Below the pieces are notes generated by a model. The model worked only from the letters and a program-made list of their open reading frames with translations. It was not told the origin of the DNA and did not search any database. From Acidobacteriota bacterium (GTDB lineage Bacteria > Acidobacteriota > Terriglobia > Terriglobales > SCQP01), in assembly GCA_004299485.1 (NCBI GenBank), contig SCQP01000005.1:28731-92730 (forward strand): a DNA stretch of 64,000 bases, in the 5' to 3' direction. The position numbers and the translations under genes are program-made. Shown piece by piece: positions 51,965 through 59,949 of the stretch (position 1 is its first letter; each line of letters opens with the position of its first letter).

Positions 51965-53350
51965 ATGAAGCGGGTGCCCATACTGGTAGTGGACGATGAG
52001 CCCAGCGAACGCCAGGGCTTGGCGGAACTGCTCAACGCCTGGGGTTACGACGTGGATACGGCCGCCGATGGCGCCGACGCACTCGAGCATCTGGCGCGAA
52101 CTCAGCCGCAGGCGGTACTGACCGACATCCGCATGCCCCGCCTCGACGGTCTGCAGTTGCTGGAGCGCATCCGGCAGCGGCACGCGACGCTTCCGGTGCT
52201 GGTGCTGACCGGGCAAGGCTCGAAGGAAGCGGTCATTGAATGCCTGCGGCTGCATGCTAATGATTACATTGAAAAACCCATCCATGGCGAAGAGCTGAAG
52301 CAGCGGCTGGCGGATCTGGTGCGCAGCAGCGATGGGGCGGCAGCTCCTGCGGTGGGATCCCAGAACGGGGAAGACCTCGGGTTTGTGGGCACCTCCACCA
52401 TGGCCCAGCAAGTGCGTACGCTGGTGCGGCAAGTCGCGCCCACGACTGCGAGCGTCCTGATCACGGGCGAGAGTGGAACCGGCAAGGAAGTGGTGGCGCG
52501 TATGATCCATGCGCTGAGTCCGCGCCGCGACCGGACCTTTCTTGCAATCAACTGCAGCGCCATTCCAGAAAGCCTGATGGAAAGTGAAATCTTCGGCCAT
52601 GAAAAGGGAGCCTTCACCGGCGCGCTGGAGCGGCGCGCGGGCTGCTTCGAGCTGGCCGAGGGCGGCACCCTGCTGCTGGACGAAATCGGCGAAATGCCCG
52701 CCGCCACCCAGGCCAAGCTGCTGCGCGTGCTCGAGGACCGGCGTCTGCGCCGCCTCGGCAGCCGCCAGGAACTGGCGGTCAATGTGCGCGTGCTGGCGGC
52801 GACCAACCGCCCGCCGGCCGAAGCGGTGGCGGCAGGTCAATTGCGCGCCGACCTCTACTACCGGCTGAACGTCTTCCACCTGCATCTGCCGCCGTTGCGC
52901 GAGCACCGGGAAGACTTGCCCGCCCTCTGCACCGCCCTGTTACGGCAATTGAACGAACGCCATGGGCGTGCGGTGCAGGGCATCGCCCCGGAGCTCCAGC
53001 ACCGCTTTGCCGCCTACGCCTGGCCGGGCAACGTCCGCGAGCTGCGCAACACCCTGGAGCGCGCGGTGATCCTGGCTGAGGGCACCCGGCTGGAACCCGG
53101 ACATCTGGCCGAAGACTTTGGCTCCGTGACGCCCGCAGCCGGCGCGGACGGAAGCTGCGTGCGCGTGCCCGTAGGCGCAACCGTCGACGAAGGCGAGCGG
53201 CTGCTGATCCTGGACACTCTGGCGCGCGAAGGCAACAACAAGACCCGCGCCGCCGAGCAGCTAGGTATTAGTCTCAAAACCCTGCAAAATAAGCTGAAGG
53301 AGTACGCGGCCAGGGGTCAGGGACCAGGGGCCAGAGGCCAGACCGTCTGA
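51965..53350 (+). CDS. NtrC-family sigma-54 response regulator
   Basis: This 461-aa regulator has an intact receiver: acidic pair D10-D11, phospho-site D54 in AVLTDIRMPRLDG, Lys in YIEKPIHGEE. The AAA+ domain has GESGTGKE, GAFTGA and GTLLLDEIGE, and the C-terminus carries a Fis-type helix-turn-helix (RAAEQLGISLKTLQNKLKEY). ATG 51965 is chosen at the conserved start; the frame continues upstream without homology. It is followed by an NtrB-type kinase, its likely partner. The last ten residues are encoded by a family D repeat. Confidence 0.93.
   Translation: MKRVPILVVDDEPSERQGLAELLNAWGYDVDTAADGADALEHLARTQPQAVLTDIRMPRLDGLQLLERIRQRHATLPVLVLTGQGSKEAVIECLRLHANDYIEKPIHGEELKQRLADLVRSSDGAAAPAVGSQNGEDLGFVGTSTMAQQVRTLVRQVAPTTASVLITGESGTGKEVVARMIHALSPRRDRTFLAINCSAIPESLMESEIFGHEKGAFTGALERRAGCFELAEGGTLLLDEIGEMPAATQAKLLRVLEDRRLRRLGSRQELAVNVRVLAATNRPPAEAVAAGQLRADLYYRLNVFHLHLPPLREHREDLPALCTALLRQLNERHGRAVQGIAPELQHRFAAYAWPGNVRELRNTLERAVILAEGTRLEPGHLAEDFGSVTPAAGADGSCVRVPVGATVDEGERLLILDTLAREGNNKTRAAEQLGISLKTLQNKLKEYAARGQGPGARGQTV
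53308..53342. repeat. Dispersed repeat family D, copy 3, at the ntrC-type gene end
   Basis: GGCCAGGGGTCAGGGACCAG followed by GGGCCAGAGGCCAG is translated as the C-terminal tail ARGQGPGARGQ of the regulator. Confidence 0.7.
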
Positions 53351-53388
53351 CCCCGGCAGTAGAGCAATTTTCTGGAAGCGCAAATCAG

Positions 53389-53490
53389 CGCCGGCCTGGG
53401 GCGATGGGGCCCCCAGCCCGGCGCGCGGCAGGCGAAGGGAGCGGGCGGCTCTGCGAGCCGCGCAGCGGCGAGTGGAGCCGGGTGCCCGCG
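53389..53490. repeat. Family A-like repeat between regulator and kinase genes
   Basis: A GGCCTGGGG...CCCCCAGCCC hairpin and a GGCGGCTCTGCGAGCCGC hairpin fill the 148-base gap. It ends nine bases before ATG 53499, so it lies at the kinase ribosome site. Confidence 0.6.
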
Positions 53491-53498
53491 TTTGGTAA

Positions 53499-55394
53499 AT
53501 GAAATTAAAAACCAAACTCACGCTCAGCATCGCCGCCCTGGTGCTGCTGGTGGTGCTGGCCGTAACCTTGATCTATCTGGCCGGCAGCCTGCGGCAGCAG
53601 TTGCAGACGGTGTATGCCCAAGCCGATTTTCTGGCGCGTGAAGTTTACAACCAGATGAGCCAGGAGTGGTCCGCGGCCGGGGGCACAGGCGCCGCAGCGC
53701 CGGGGGCGCTGCGCACGCCCACGCCTCCGGCACCGCAGGCTTTTCTGCAGGGCCTGCAAAAGAGTCCGGCGCTCGATACGCTCTTCGCCAGCGCCATCGG
53801 CTATAACGGCGCCATCCGGGACGTGGCGCTGGTCGCCCCCAGTGGCAATGTCGTCATGGATTCCAACCCACTGCTGCAGGGGCAGGCGCAACCGCAGCGG
53901 CCGGACATGAGCGCGCTGATGGAGGCGGGGCTGTGGCGCCAGATGCGGGCGGTGCTCGGTCCGGAAACCATCTATTCCGTCAATCTGAGCACGCAAGTTT
54001 CCGGCCAGCCCATGGGCACCATCGCCGTGGGCGTGGATACGGTGCTGCTGCGCCAGCAGGTGCTGGGGCCAATGCACGACCTGCTGCTTTATGGCCTGTT
54101 GATCGTGCTGCTGGCCACGGCCCTGGCCTGGAGCCTGGCGGAGCTGGCGCTGGCGCCGCTGGCGGCCATCAGCGCGCAATTGGACCGGATGATGGCCGGC
54201 GGGCGCCGCGCGCAAGACCGCCCGCGGGGCGATGAGCTGGGACGGGTGCAGTCGAAAATCGAACTCCTGGGCCAGCAAATGGAAGACACGCGCCAGATTT
54301 ACAGCACCCTGCAGGACAACGTCAGCCACGTGCTCAGCGGACTGGAAGAAGGCGTGTTGCTGTTTGATGCCCACGGCAACTCGGTGCTGGCCAGCGCTGT
54401 GGTGCCACGCTTGCTCGGCCTGCCGGCGGCGGAACTGGTGGGCCGGCCGGTGGCCGAGCTGTTTCCGGGCGATTCCGGCCTGGACCGCTCGGTGCGCGAG
54501 GCGGTACAGCAGCGCCAGCCGCTGCGCGAGCACGAAAGCGAGCGCCATGCCGGCGGCCGCCGTCTGCTGGCGCGGCTGGACCTGAGCCGCGACCAGCAAG
54601 GCGAGCGCGTCGCCCTGCTCACGCTGCGGGATGCCGAACCGCTGACGCGGCTGGAAAGCGAGCTCGAACTGGCGCGGCGCTTGTCCGCGGTGGGGCGCCT
54701 GACGCGCGGCGTCGCCCACGAGGTGAAGAACCCGCTCAACGCCATGGCGATCCACCTCGATCTGCTGCGCGCCAAGGCCAGCCAGGGCAATGATGGCCTG
54801 AGGCCGCACATCGAGGTCATTGGCCACTCCATCGAGCGGCTGGATCGCGTGGTGCGTACTTTCCTCGATTTCAGCCGCCCGGTCGAGCTGCAGCTCGCCC
54901 CCGCCGACCTGAGCGAGCTGGCGCGCAGTGTGGCGCAACTGGTGCAGGCCGATGCCGCCGCCAAAGGCATCCGGATCGATTTGCAGGCGCCGGCGCCGGG
55001 GCCGCGTGTCTGGCTGGACCGCGATTTGATCGAGCAGGCGCTGCTGAACCTGATTAATAATGGCCTGCAGGCAATGGAGGAAGCTTCCAGAGATCAGGGA
55101 CCGGGGGACAGGAACCAGACGCTGTGCCTGGAAGTGTTGCGCCAGGAGCAGCAGGCGGTGCTGCGCGTGCGCGATCACGGCGCCGGCATCGCGCCCCAAC
55201 ACCGCGACCAGATTTTTGATCTGTATTTCACCACCCGCGCGGAAGGCACCGGCATCGGCCTGGCGCTGGCGGCTCGCATCATGCAACTGCATCACGGCGC
55301 GATTGAGCTGGAGCCGGATTGCGCCGCCGAGCCGGGCGCCAGTTTTCTACTCCACTTCCCGCTGCGCAGCGAAGAGATGGCCCATGCGCAATAG
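53499..55394 (+). CDS. NtrB-type sensor histidine kinase with PAS and HAMP domains
   Basis: This 631-aa kinase has an N-terminal helix (IAALVLLVVLAVTLIYLAG), an extracytoplasmic sensor of about 160 residues, a second helix near 195-217, a HAMP segment, a PAS domain (EEGVLLFDAHGNSVLASAV), the HisKA box RGVAHEVKNPLNAMAIHLDL and an ATPase domain with LNLINNGLQAM, RDHGAGIAP and TGIGLALA. Between the N box and the G1 box sits a short segment (SRDQGPGDRNQ) encoded by a family D repeat. It likely phosphorylates the adjacent NtrC-family regulator. Confidence 0.92.
   Translation: MKLKTKLTLSIAALVLLVVLAVTLIYLAGSLRQQLQTVYAQADFLAREVYNQMSQEWSAAGGTGAAAPGALRTPTPPAPQAFLQGLQKSPALDTLFASAIGYNGAIRDVALVAPSGNVVMDSNPLLQGQAQPQRPDMSALMEAGLWRQMRAVLGPETIYSVNLSTQVSGQPMGTIAVGVDTVLLRQQVLGPMHDLLLYGLLIVLLATALAWSLAELALAPLAAISAQLDRMMAGGRRAQDRPRGDELGRVQSKIELLGQQMEDTRQIYSTLQDNVSHVLSGLEEGVLLFDAHGNSVLASAVVPRLLGLPAAELVGRPVAELFPGDSGLDRSVREAVQQRQPLREHESERHAGGRRLLARLDLSRDQQGERVALLTLRDAEPLTRLESELELARRLSAVGRLTRGVAHEVKNPLNAMAIHLDLLRAKASQGNDGLRPHIEVIGHSIERLDRVVRTFLDFSRPVELQLAPADLSELARSVAQLVQADAAAKGIRIDLQAPAPGPRVWLDRDLIEQALLNLINNGLQAMEEASRDQGPGDRNQTLCLEVLRQEQQAVLRVRDHGAGIAPQHRDQIFDLYFTTRAEGTGIGLALAARIMQLHHGAIELEPDCAAEPGASFLLHFPLRSEEMAHAQ
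55091..55120. repeat. Dispersed repeat family D, copy 4, inside the kinase ATPase domain
   Basis: AGATCAGGGACCGGGGGACA encodes RDQGPGDRNQ in the loop between the N and G1 boxes. The frame is preserved. It is more diverged than other D copies. Confidence 0.55.
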
Positions 55395-55974
55395 GCCAGG
55401 GGCCAGGGGCCAGGGATCCGGGGCCGGACCCGGCGTCGGCGTCATCCTGCTGGGCGCGGTGTTGCTCAGCGGCTGCGGCCTGTTCCGGCGCACGCCGCCG
55501 CTGCCGCCGGTCATCATTGTCGAACCGCCGCTGTTTTTCCCGGCGCTGCCGCCCGCGCCCATGCCCCCGCCCGCCGATCTCAATCCGCTGACTGCGCCGC
55601 CGCCGGCCTGGACGCTCGCCCTTGACGTTGAGCCGCCGCCGCGCTGGCGGCCGCGGCGTGTGGCGCCCGCAGAATCGCCTGCTTTCCGGCCCCAGGCCGA
55701 TCTGGACAAACCGCAACCGCAACTCAGCCCGGGCATGAGTCAGCAGCAGCGCTTTGCCTATCGCGGCCAGGTGCAGGCCACGCTCGGCCGCGCCGCCCGC
55801 GACCTGGCGGTTCTGTCCCGCCGCTCCCTGTCCGCCAATGCCACGGCCACGCGCGCGCAAGCGGGCGAGTACGTGCGCCAGGCGCAGGAGGCCCTGCAGC
55901 AAGGCGATCTGGTGCGCGCGCAAATGCTGGCGGCCAAGGCCGAAACGCTCGCCCGTTTTCTGCTCGGCCAGTGA
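55384..55974 (+). CDS. Pro-rich lipoprotein
   Basis: The N-terminus up to residue 15 (RPGARGQGSGAGPG) is encoded by a family D repeat; a hydrophobic stretch with lipobox LLSGC follows (VILLGAVLLSGCGLF), so the mature protein would be lipid-anchored. The next 75 residues are very Pro-rich, and the last 80 form a helical region with repeats like GEYVRQAQEALQQGDLVRAQML, resembling a TPR-like helix pair. ATG 55384 overlaps the kinase stop by 11 bases, so it is the third gene of the two-component operon. Confidence 0.7.
   Translation: MRNRPGARGQGSGAGPGVGVILLGAVLLSGCGLFRRTPPLPPVIIVEPPLFFPALPPAPMPPPADLNPLTAPPPAWTLALDVEPPPRWRPRRVAPAESPAFRPQADLDKPQPQLSPGMSQQQRFAYRGQVQATLGRAARDLAVLSRRSLSANATATRAQAGEYVRQAQEALQQGDLVRAQMLAAKAETLARFLLGQ
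55394..55430. repeat. Dispersed repeat family D, copy 5, in the lipoprotein 5' end
   Basis: GGCCAGGGGCCAGGGGCCAG and GATCCGGGGCC are read in frame as RPGARGQGSGAG, closely like the C-terminal tail of the NtrC-family regulator. Confidence 0.7.
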
Positions 55975-55986
55975 AGGATGCTTAGC

Positions 55987-56310
55987 GCCCGAAGTGCGCC
56001 GCGTTCGTCGCCGCGAAATCCTTGCTTTGCCTGATCGCGGGCGCCCAGTGCGGCTGCGCCGCACGGCCCGCTCTCTTAGGCCGCAAGATCGCTGCGCCGG
56101 GGACCCCTTCGCCCCGGCTCCGCTGCCCGATGGCGTTAGCGGCCGAAGTGCGCCGCGTTCGTGGCCGCGAAATCCTTGCTTTGCCTGATCGCGGGCGCCC
56201 AGTGCGGCTGCGCCGCACGGCCCGCTCTCTAAGGCCGCTGATCCGCTGCGCCGGGGACCCCTTCGCCCCGGCTCCGCTGCCCGATGGCGTTAGCGGCCGA
56301 AGTGCGCCGC
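55987..56310 (-). repeat. 154-bp tandem repeat derived from the ferredoxin gene 3' end (family C, copy 3)
   Basis: The block GAAGTGCGCCGC recurs at 55991, 56145 and 56299, a period of exactly 154 bases. Each unit carries a copy of the last ~14 ferredoxin codons with stop (FAATNAAHFGR and stop), then a family C segment with GTGCGGCTGCGCCGCAC and GCCGGGG...CCCCGGC hairpins. The right-most copy is the real gene end. No independent gene is visible in 55975-56289. Confidence 0.88.
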
Positions 56311-56550
56311 ATTCGTCGCCGCGAAATCCTTCCACTGTTCGGGGAGATCGTCGAGGGCGAAGATGGCCGTCACCGGGCAGACCGGCACGCAGGCGCCGCA
56401 GTCGATGCACTCCACCGGATCGATGAAAAGCTGCTTGGCTTCGGCAAAGTCGCCCTCATCCGTCTTGGGGTGGATGCAGTCCACCGGGCATGCGTCGACG
56501 CAGGCGCAGTCTTTGGTTCCAATGCAGGGTTCGGCGATCACGTAGGCCAT
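56290..56550 (-). CDS. Ferredoxin with two Fe-S clusters
   Basis: This 86-aa protein has the cluster motifs CIGTKDCACVDACPVDC (with an extra Cys compared with standard) and CIDCGACVPVCP, as in 7Fe/8Fe bacterial ferredoxins. It carries electrons between soluble redox enzymes. The start ATG 56550 has no strong ribosome site. Its 3' end has been duplicated twice downstream. It is separated by six bases from the deacetylase stop on the same strand. Confidence 0.93.
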   Translation of the reverse strand: MAYVIAEPCIGTKDCACVDACPVDCIHPKTDEGDFAEAKQLFIDPVECIDCGACVPVCPVTAIFALDDLPEQWKDFAATNAAHFGR

Positions 56551-56556
56551 AGGGCG

Positions 56557-57576
56557 CTAGTATATCGCGGTCCGCGGCCGCACGCGCGGGCCGCGCCGTT
56601 GGGCGCGGACCCGGCTGGGCTGGGGCTCCCGGGGCCCCCAGCCCGGCCGAGCGTCAAGCGGGTGGCGTGGCGCAGCCACGCCAGGCCCCGCGCCCGTCAA
56701 TCGTGGCAGGCTGCCGGGGGCGTGACGATGGCCGTCGCTGACGAAGCGGCGGCTGGGATAGCGCGTGAAATACCCCATCCACTTGTTGAATTCGGGCGTG
56801 AATACCTGAATGCGCGGCAAGTGCGCGGTGCGCAGCCCTGCAATCAGCGGCGACGCAGCCGGACCGGAGCCCACCAGCACGACTGCGCTGTAGTCCCAGC
56901 GCTCCGCTTTCCACGCAGCCTGCACCACCAACTGATCATCGTGCGGCGCGACGCCAAATGGCAGCGCCAGCGAGGTCATACGGTAGCCCGGCAGCCAGCG
57001 GTCGATTTGCATTTGGTCGAGACCAACCTCGCGCTCGATCGCCGGCGGCGTCAGCTTGGCGAGATTGGCGTGGTCCCAGGTGTGATTGCCAATCTCCGAG
57101 CCCAGGGCCACCAGCTTCTGCAGCTTCTTTTGAATGAAGGCGCGCTGGCCAAACACGTCCGTCCCGGCATTCACGAAGAAGGTCCCATGCACGGGAAACT
57201 CCGGATGCGCGCGCGCAAACGCCACCCACTGCCCGACGGCGCTTTCCGGATCGAGCTCGCCGGAGGCGGTATAGCGCATCTGATATTTCGAGCCGTCGTC
57301 AAAGGTCAGCACCACCGGCGTTGTGCCCTCGGGCAACTGGAAATCGCCGCTCACGTACTGCCGCAGGGTGATGGGCCGGTAGCCGGCGGCATCGAGCCGC
57401 CCCAGGTCCTGCGTGAAGCTGCTGAACGAGCGCGTCCAGCGCGCATCCTGCGGGCCGAAGTTGTGATACACGAGGATCATCACCTCGCCGCGCAAATTCG
57501 GCTTGCGTTGCGGCGTCGCCGCGGCGGCGGCCATGCCCAGGAGCATGAGAACCAGGACGAAACGGCGGCAGAGCAT
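56557..57576 (-). CDS. Secreted polysaccharide deacetylase with repeat-encoded C-terminus
   Basis: The signal peptide (VLVLMLLGMAAAAA) is followed by a NodB-type domain with TFDDGSKYQMRYT near residue 92, the metal-binding GNHTWDHANLAKL near residue 165 and a C-terminal LPFG motif. Deacetylases of this kind remove acetyl groups from cell-wall or exopolysaccharide sugars. The last ~45 residues (LPRLTGAGPGVAAPRHPLDA and so on) are encoded by a family A repeat and are not part of the fold. The TTG/ATG choice does not affect the signal peptide. Confidence 0.85.
   Translation of the reverse strand: MLCRRFVLVLMLLGMAAAAATPQRKPNLRGEVMILVYHNFGPQDARWTRSFSSFTQDLGRLDAAGYRPITLRQYVSGDFQLPEGTTPVVLTFDDGSKYQMRYTASGELDPESAVGQWVAFARAHPEFPVHGTFFVNAGTDVFGQRAFIQKKLQKLVALGSEIGNHTWDHANLAKLTPPAIEREVGLDQMQIDRWLPGYRMTSLALPFGVAPHDDQLVVQAAWKAERWDYSAVVLVGSGPAASPLIAGLRTAHLPRIQVFTPEFNKWMGYFTRYPSRRFVSDGHRHAPGSLPRLTGAGPGVAAPRHPLDARPGWGPREPQPSRVRAQRRGPRVRPRTAIY
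56610..56702 (-). repeat. Dispersed repeat family A, copy 4, at the deacetylase gene end
   Basis: Nearly identical to the copy in the mltD 5' end (30080-30176), including GGCGTGGC/GCCACGCC and GGGCTGGGG/CCCCAGCCC hairpins. Both are read in the same frame. Confidence 0.85.
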
Positions 57577-57610
57577 TCAGCAACAATCCTCTGCTCTGAA
57601 TATACGGCAT

Positions 57611-57722
57611 CTGGCGGCAGCTTGGAGGAGCCCCGAGCGCCAGCGGGCGGACCCTGCCGGGAATCGAAGCCCGCACTCCGAGCGACCAACGGGAGCGACC
57701 CGGGCAAAAAGTGGCGAGCCAC
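57611..57722. repeat. Dispersed repeat family B, copy 2
   Basis: This element, three mismatches from copy 1 at 28344-28455, fills most of the gap between the divergent deacetylase and fabI genes. Any fabI promoter must lie in it or in the 36 bases after it. Confidence 0.85.
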
Positions 57723-57758
57723 AAAGCTCCGGCGGTTGCGTGCTACGCTCGGATTCGT

Positions 57759-58535
57759 ATGACCGATGAGATACGGAACCAACCGGTTCTGGTGATGGGC
57801 ATTGCCAATCGCTGGAGCCTGGCCTACGCCATCGCCAAAAGCCTCAGCGAAGCCGGTGCGCGGCTGCTGTTGACCTATCAGGCTGAACGCGTGCAGAAGA
57901 CGGTCGAGGAGTTGGGGCAGGCGCTGGGCGCCACCCACGTCTATCCCTGCGACGTCAGCCAGGACGCCGCCATCAGCGAGCTGTTCGCCCGGATCGGCCG
58001 TGACCTCGGCGACGTTCCCCTCGCTGGCGTGGTGCATAGCATCGCCTTTGCGCAAAAGGAAGACCTTGACCGGGCCTTCCATGCCACCAGCCGTGCCGGC
58101 TTCCATCAGGCACTCGATGTCAGCGCCTATTCCCTCGTGAGCGTCGCCCACGGAGCCGCGCCGCTGATGCGCGAGGGCGGCAGCATCGTCACCCTCAGCT
58201 ACCTGGGCGCGCAGCGCGTGGTGCCGAACTACAACGTCATGGGCGTGGCCAAGGCGGCACTCGAAGCCGCGGTCCGCTATCTGGCGAGCGAGCTGGGGCC
58301 GCAAGGCATTCGCGTGAACGCCATTTCGGCCGGCCCGGTGCGCACGGCCTCGGCGCGCGCGGTGCGCGACCTGGGATCGATGATCGATCACGTGGCCCAA
58401 CACGCGCCGCTGCGGCGCGCGATTGATCCGGCCGAAGTCGCCGATACCGCCCGCTTCCTGCTCAGCCCGGCCGGACGCGGCATTACCGGCGATACGCTGT
58501 TCGTGGATAGCGGCTATCACATCATGGGGTTCTGA
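57759..58535 (+). CDS. fabI: Enoyl-[acyl-carrier-protein] reductase (NADH)
   Basis: FabI performs the last reduction of fatty acid elongation. ATG 57759 is chosen where homology begins; the frame is open upstream through repeat B. The protein has 258 aa with the cofactor motif GIANRWSLAYAIAKSL, the NNG-region HSIAFAQKEDL, and the active site YLGAQRVVPNYNVMGVAKAALE (Tyr and the YxxMGxAK lysine). trmFO follows two bases after the stop. Confidence 0.95.
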   Translation: MTDEIRNQPVLVMGIANRWSLAYAIAKSLSEAGARLLLTYQAERVQKTVEELGQALGATHVYPCDVSQDAAISELFARIGRDLGDVPLAGVVHSIAFAQKEDLDRAFHATSRAGFHQALDVSAYSLVSVAHGAAPLMREGGSIVTLSYLGAQRVVPNYNVMGVAKAALEAAVRYLASELGPQGIRVNAISAGPVRTASARAVRDLGSMIDHVAQHAPLRRAIDPAEVADTARFLLSPAGRGITGDTLFVDSGYHIMGF

Positions 58536-58536
58536 G

Positions 58537-59949
58537 GTGCAGCCTGTAGAGCACAGCGCCGGGTTGGGGCCGCGGGGCCCCCAAGCCGGCGCGAGCAAAA
58601 GCGGGGCGCGCGGCGGAGCCGCGCTGGGGCCCGCGCCTGTCAAAGTCATTGGCGGCGGCCTGGCGGGTCCGGAGGCGGCCTGGCAGCTTGCGCGCCAGGG
58701 CGTTGCGGTCGAGCTGTGGGAAATGCGGCCGCGCGTGTTTACGCCCGCGCACCAGACCAGCGCCCTGGGCGAACTGGTTTGTTCGAACTCGCTCAAATCG
58801 GAAGCGCCCAACTCCGCCCCCTGGCTGCTCAAGCAAGAGCTGCGGCGCGGCGATTCCCTGCTGCTCGCCTGCGCCGCCCAGGCTGCCGTACCCGGCGGCC
58901 AGGCGCTGACCGTAGACCGCGTGCAGTTTTCCGCAGCCATCGAAGCCGCCCTGACCGCGCTGCCGCAGGTGAGCATCCGCCGCGAGGAAGCCACCGCTCT
59001 GCCCAGCGACATCACCATCATCGCCAGCGGACCGCTGACGTCGGCGCCGCTCGCCCGGGTGCTGGCCGAACTTGCCGGCCACGAGCACCTGTACTTCTAC
59101 GACGCCATCAGCCCGATTGTTGAGGCCGATTCGCTCGACTACGAGCGCATGTACCCCGGCTCGCGCTGGGGCAAAGGCGGGGACGACTTCTGGAACTGTC
59201 CACTCGACCGTGCGCAGTACGAGCAGTTCCGGCAGGCGATCCTCGAGGCTGACAGCTATCCGCTGCACGCGTTTGAGGAGACCGGCTTCTTCGAGGCCTG
59301 CCTGCCGCTGGAAGAGCTGGCGCGGCGCGGCCCGGAGACGCTGCGCTTTGGCCCCATGAAGCCCGTGGGTCTTCCCGATCCGCGCACCGGGCGGCCACCC
59401 TACGCCGCCGTGCAGTTGCGCCGCGAGAACCTGCGGGCCGACAGCTTCAACCTCGTCGGCTTCCAGAACCATCTGCGCTTCGGCGCGCAGGCGCAGATTC
59501 TGCGCCTCATCCCCGGCCTGGAGCGGGCGCGTATCGTGCGCTTCGGGCAGGTGCATCGCAACAGCTATCTCGCGGCGCCGGCCGTGCTCACCGAGCGGCT
59601 GCAGTTCCGGCGTAACCCGCGCGTCTGGGCCGCCGGCCAGTTATGCGGCACCGAAGGCTACGTCGAAGCCATCGCCACCGGCTGGCTGGCCGGGCGCTTT
59701 GCCGCCGCCGAGGCGCAGGGCCGCACGCTCGCGCCGCCGCCACGGACCACGGCGCTGGGCTCGCTCCTGCATTACATCACCGCCTCGAGCGCCCACGGCT
59801 ACGCGCCCGCCAACATGACGTTTGATTTGCTGCCGCCGCTCGAAACGCCCGTGCGCGATCGCGAGCAGCGTCACCAGCGCCAGTGCGCCCGCGCCCTGAC
59901 GGATTGCGACGCCTGGCTGCAGCCACAGCGCGAGGCCGTGCCCGCATGA
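58537..59949 (+). CDS. trmFO: Methylenetetrahydrofolate-tRNA-(uracil-5-)-methyltransferase with repeat-encoded N-terminus
   Basis: TrmFO methylates U54 of tRNA using FAD and methylenetetrahydrofolate. The conserved protein starts at VKVIGGGLAGPEAAWQLARQ, followed by MRPRVFTPAHQTSALGELVC, SNSLKSEAPNSAPWLLKQEL and a C-terminal YVEAIATGWLAG. There is no start codon right at VKVIGG; the nearest is GTG 58537, giving 470 aa with 33 extra residues encoded by a family A repeat. The stop overlaps xerC by four bases. Confidence 0.93.
   Translation: MQPVEHSAGLGPRGPQAGASKSGARGGAALGPAPVKVIGGGLAGPEAAWQLARQGVAVELWEMRPRVFTPAHQTSALGELVCSNSLKSEAPNSAPWLLKQELRRGDSLLLACAAQAAVPGGQALTVDRVQFSAAIEAALTALPQVSIRREEATALPSDITIIASGPLTSAPLARVLAELAGHEHLYFYDAISPIVEADSLDYERMYPGSRWGKGGDDFWNCPLDRAQYEQFRQAILEADSYPLHAFEETGFFEACLPLEELARRGPETLRFGPMKPVGLPDPRTGRPPYAAVQLRRENLRADSFNLVGFQNHLRFGAQAQILRLIPGLERARIVRFGQVHRNSYLAAPAVLTERLQFRRNPRVWAAGQLCGTEGYVEAIATGWLAGRFAAAEAQGRTLAPPPRTTALGSLLHYITASSAHGYAPANMTFDLLPPLETPVRDREQRHQRQCARALTDCDAWLQPQREAVPA
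58558..58646 (+). repeat. Dispersed repeat family A, copy 5, forming the trmFO 5' end
   Basis: GGGTTGGGGCCGCGGGGCCCCC and GCGCGGCGGAGCCGCGC hairpins with the family A end CCTGTCAAAGT. It is read as AGLGPRGPQAGASKSGARGG, almost the same peptide as in ScpA. Confidence 0.82.

Noticed and set aside
55987..56310. CRISPR array
   Set aside because: There are only three units with a 154-base period, and the repeats contain ferredoxin codons; there are no spacers and no cas genes.
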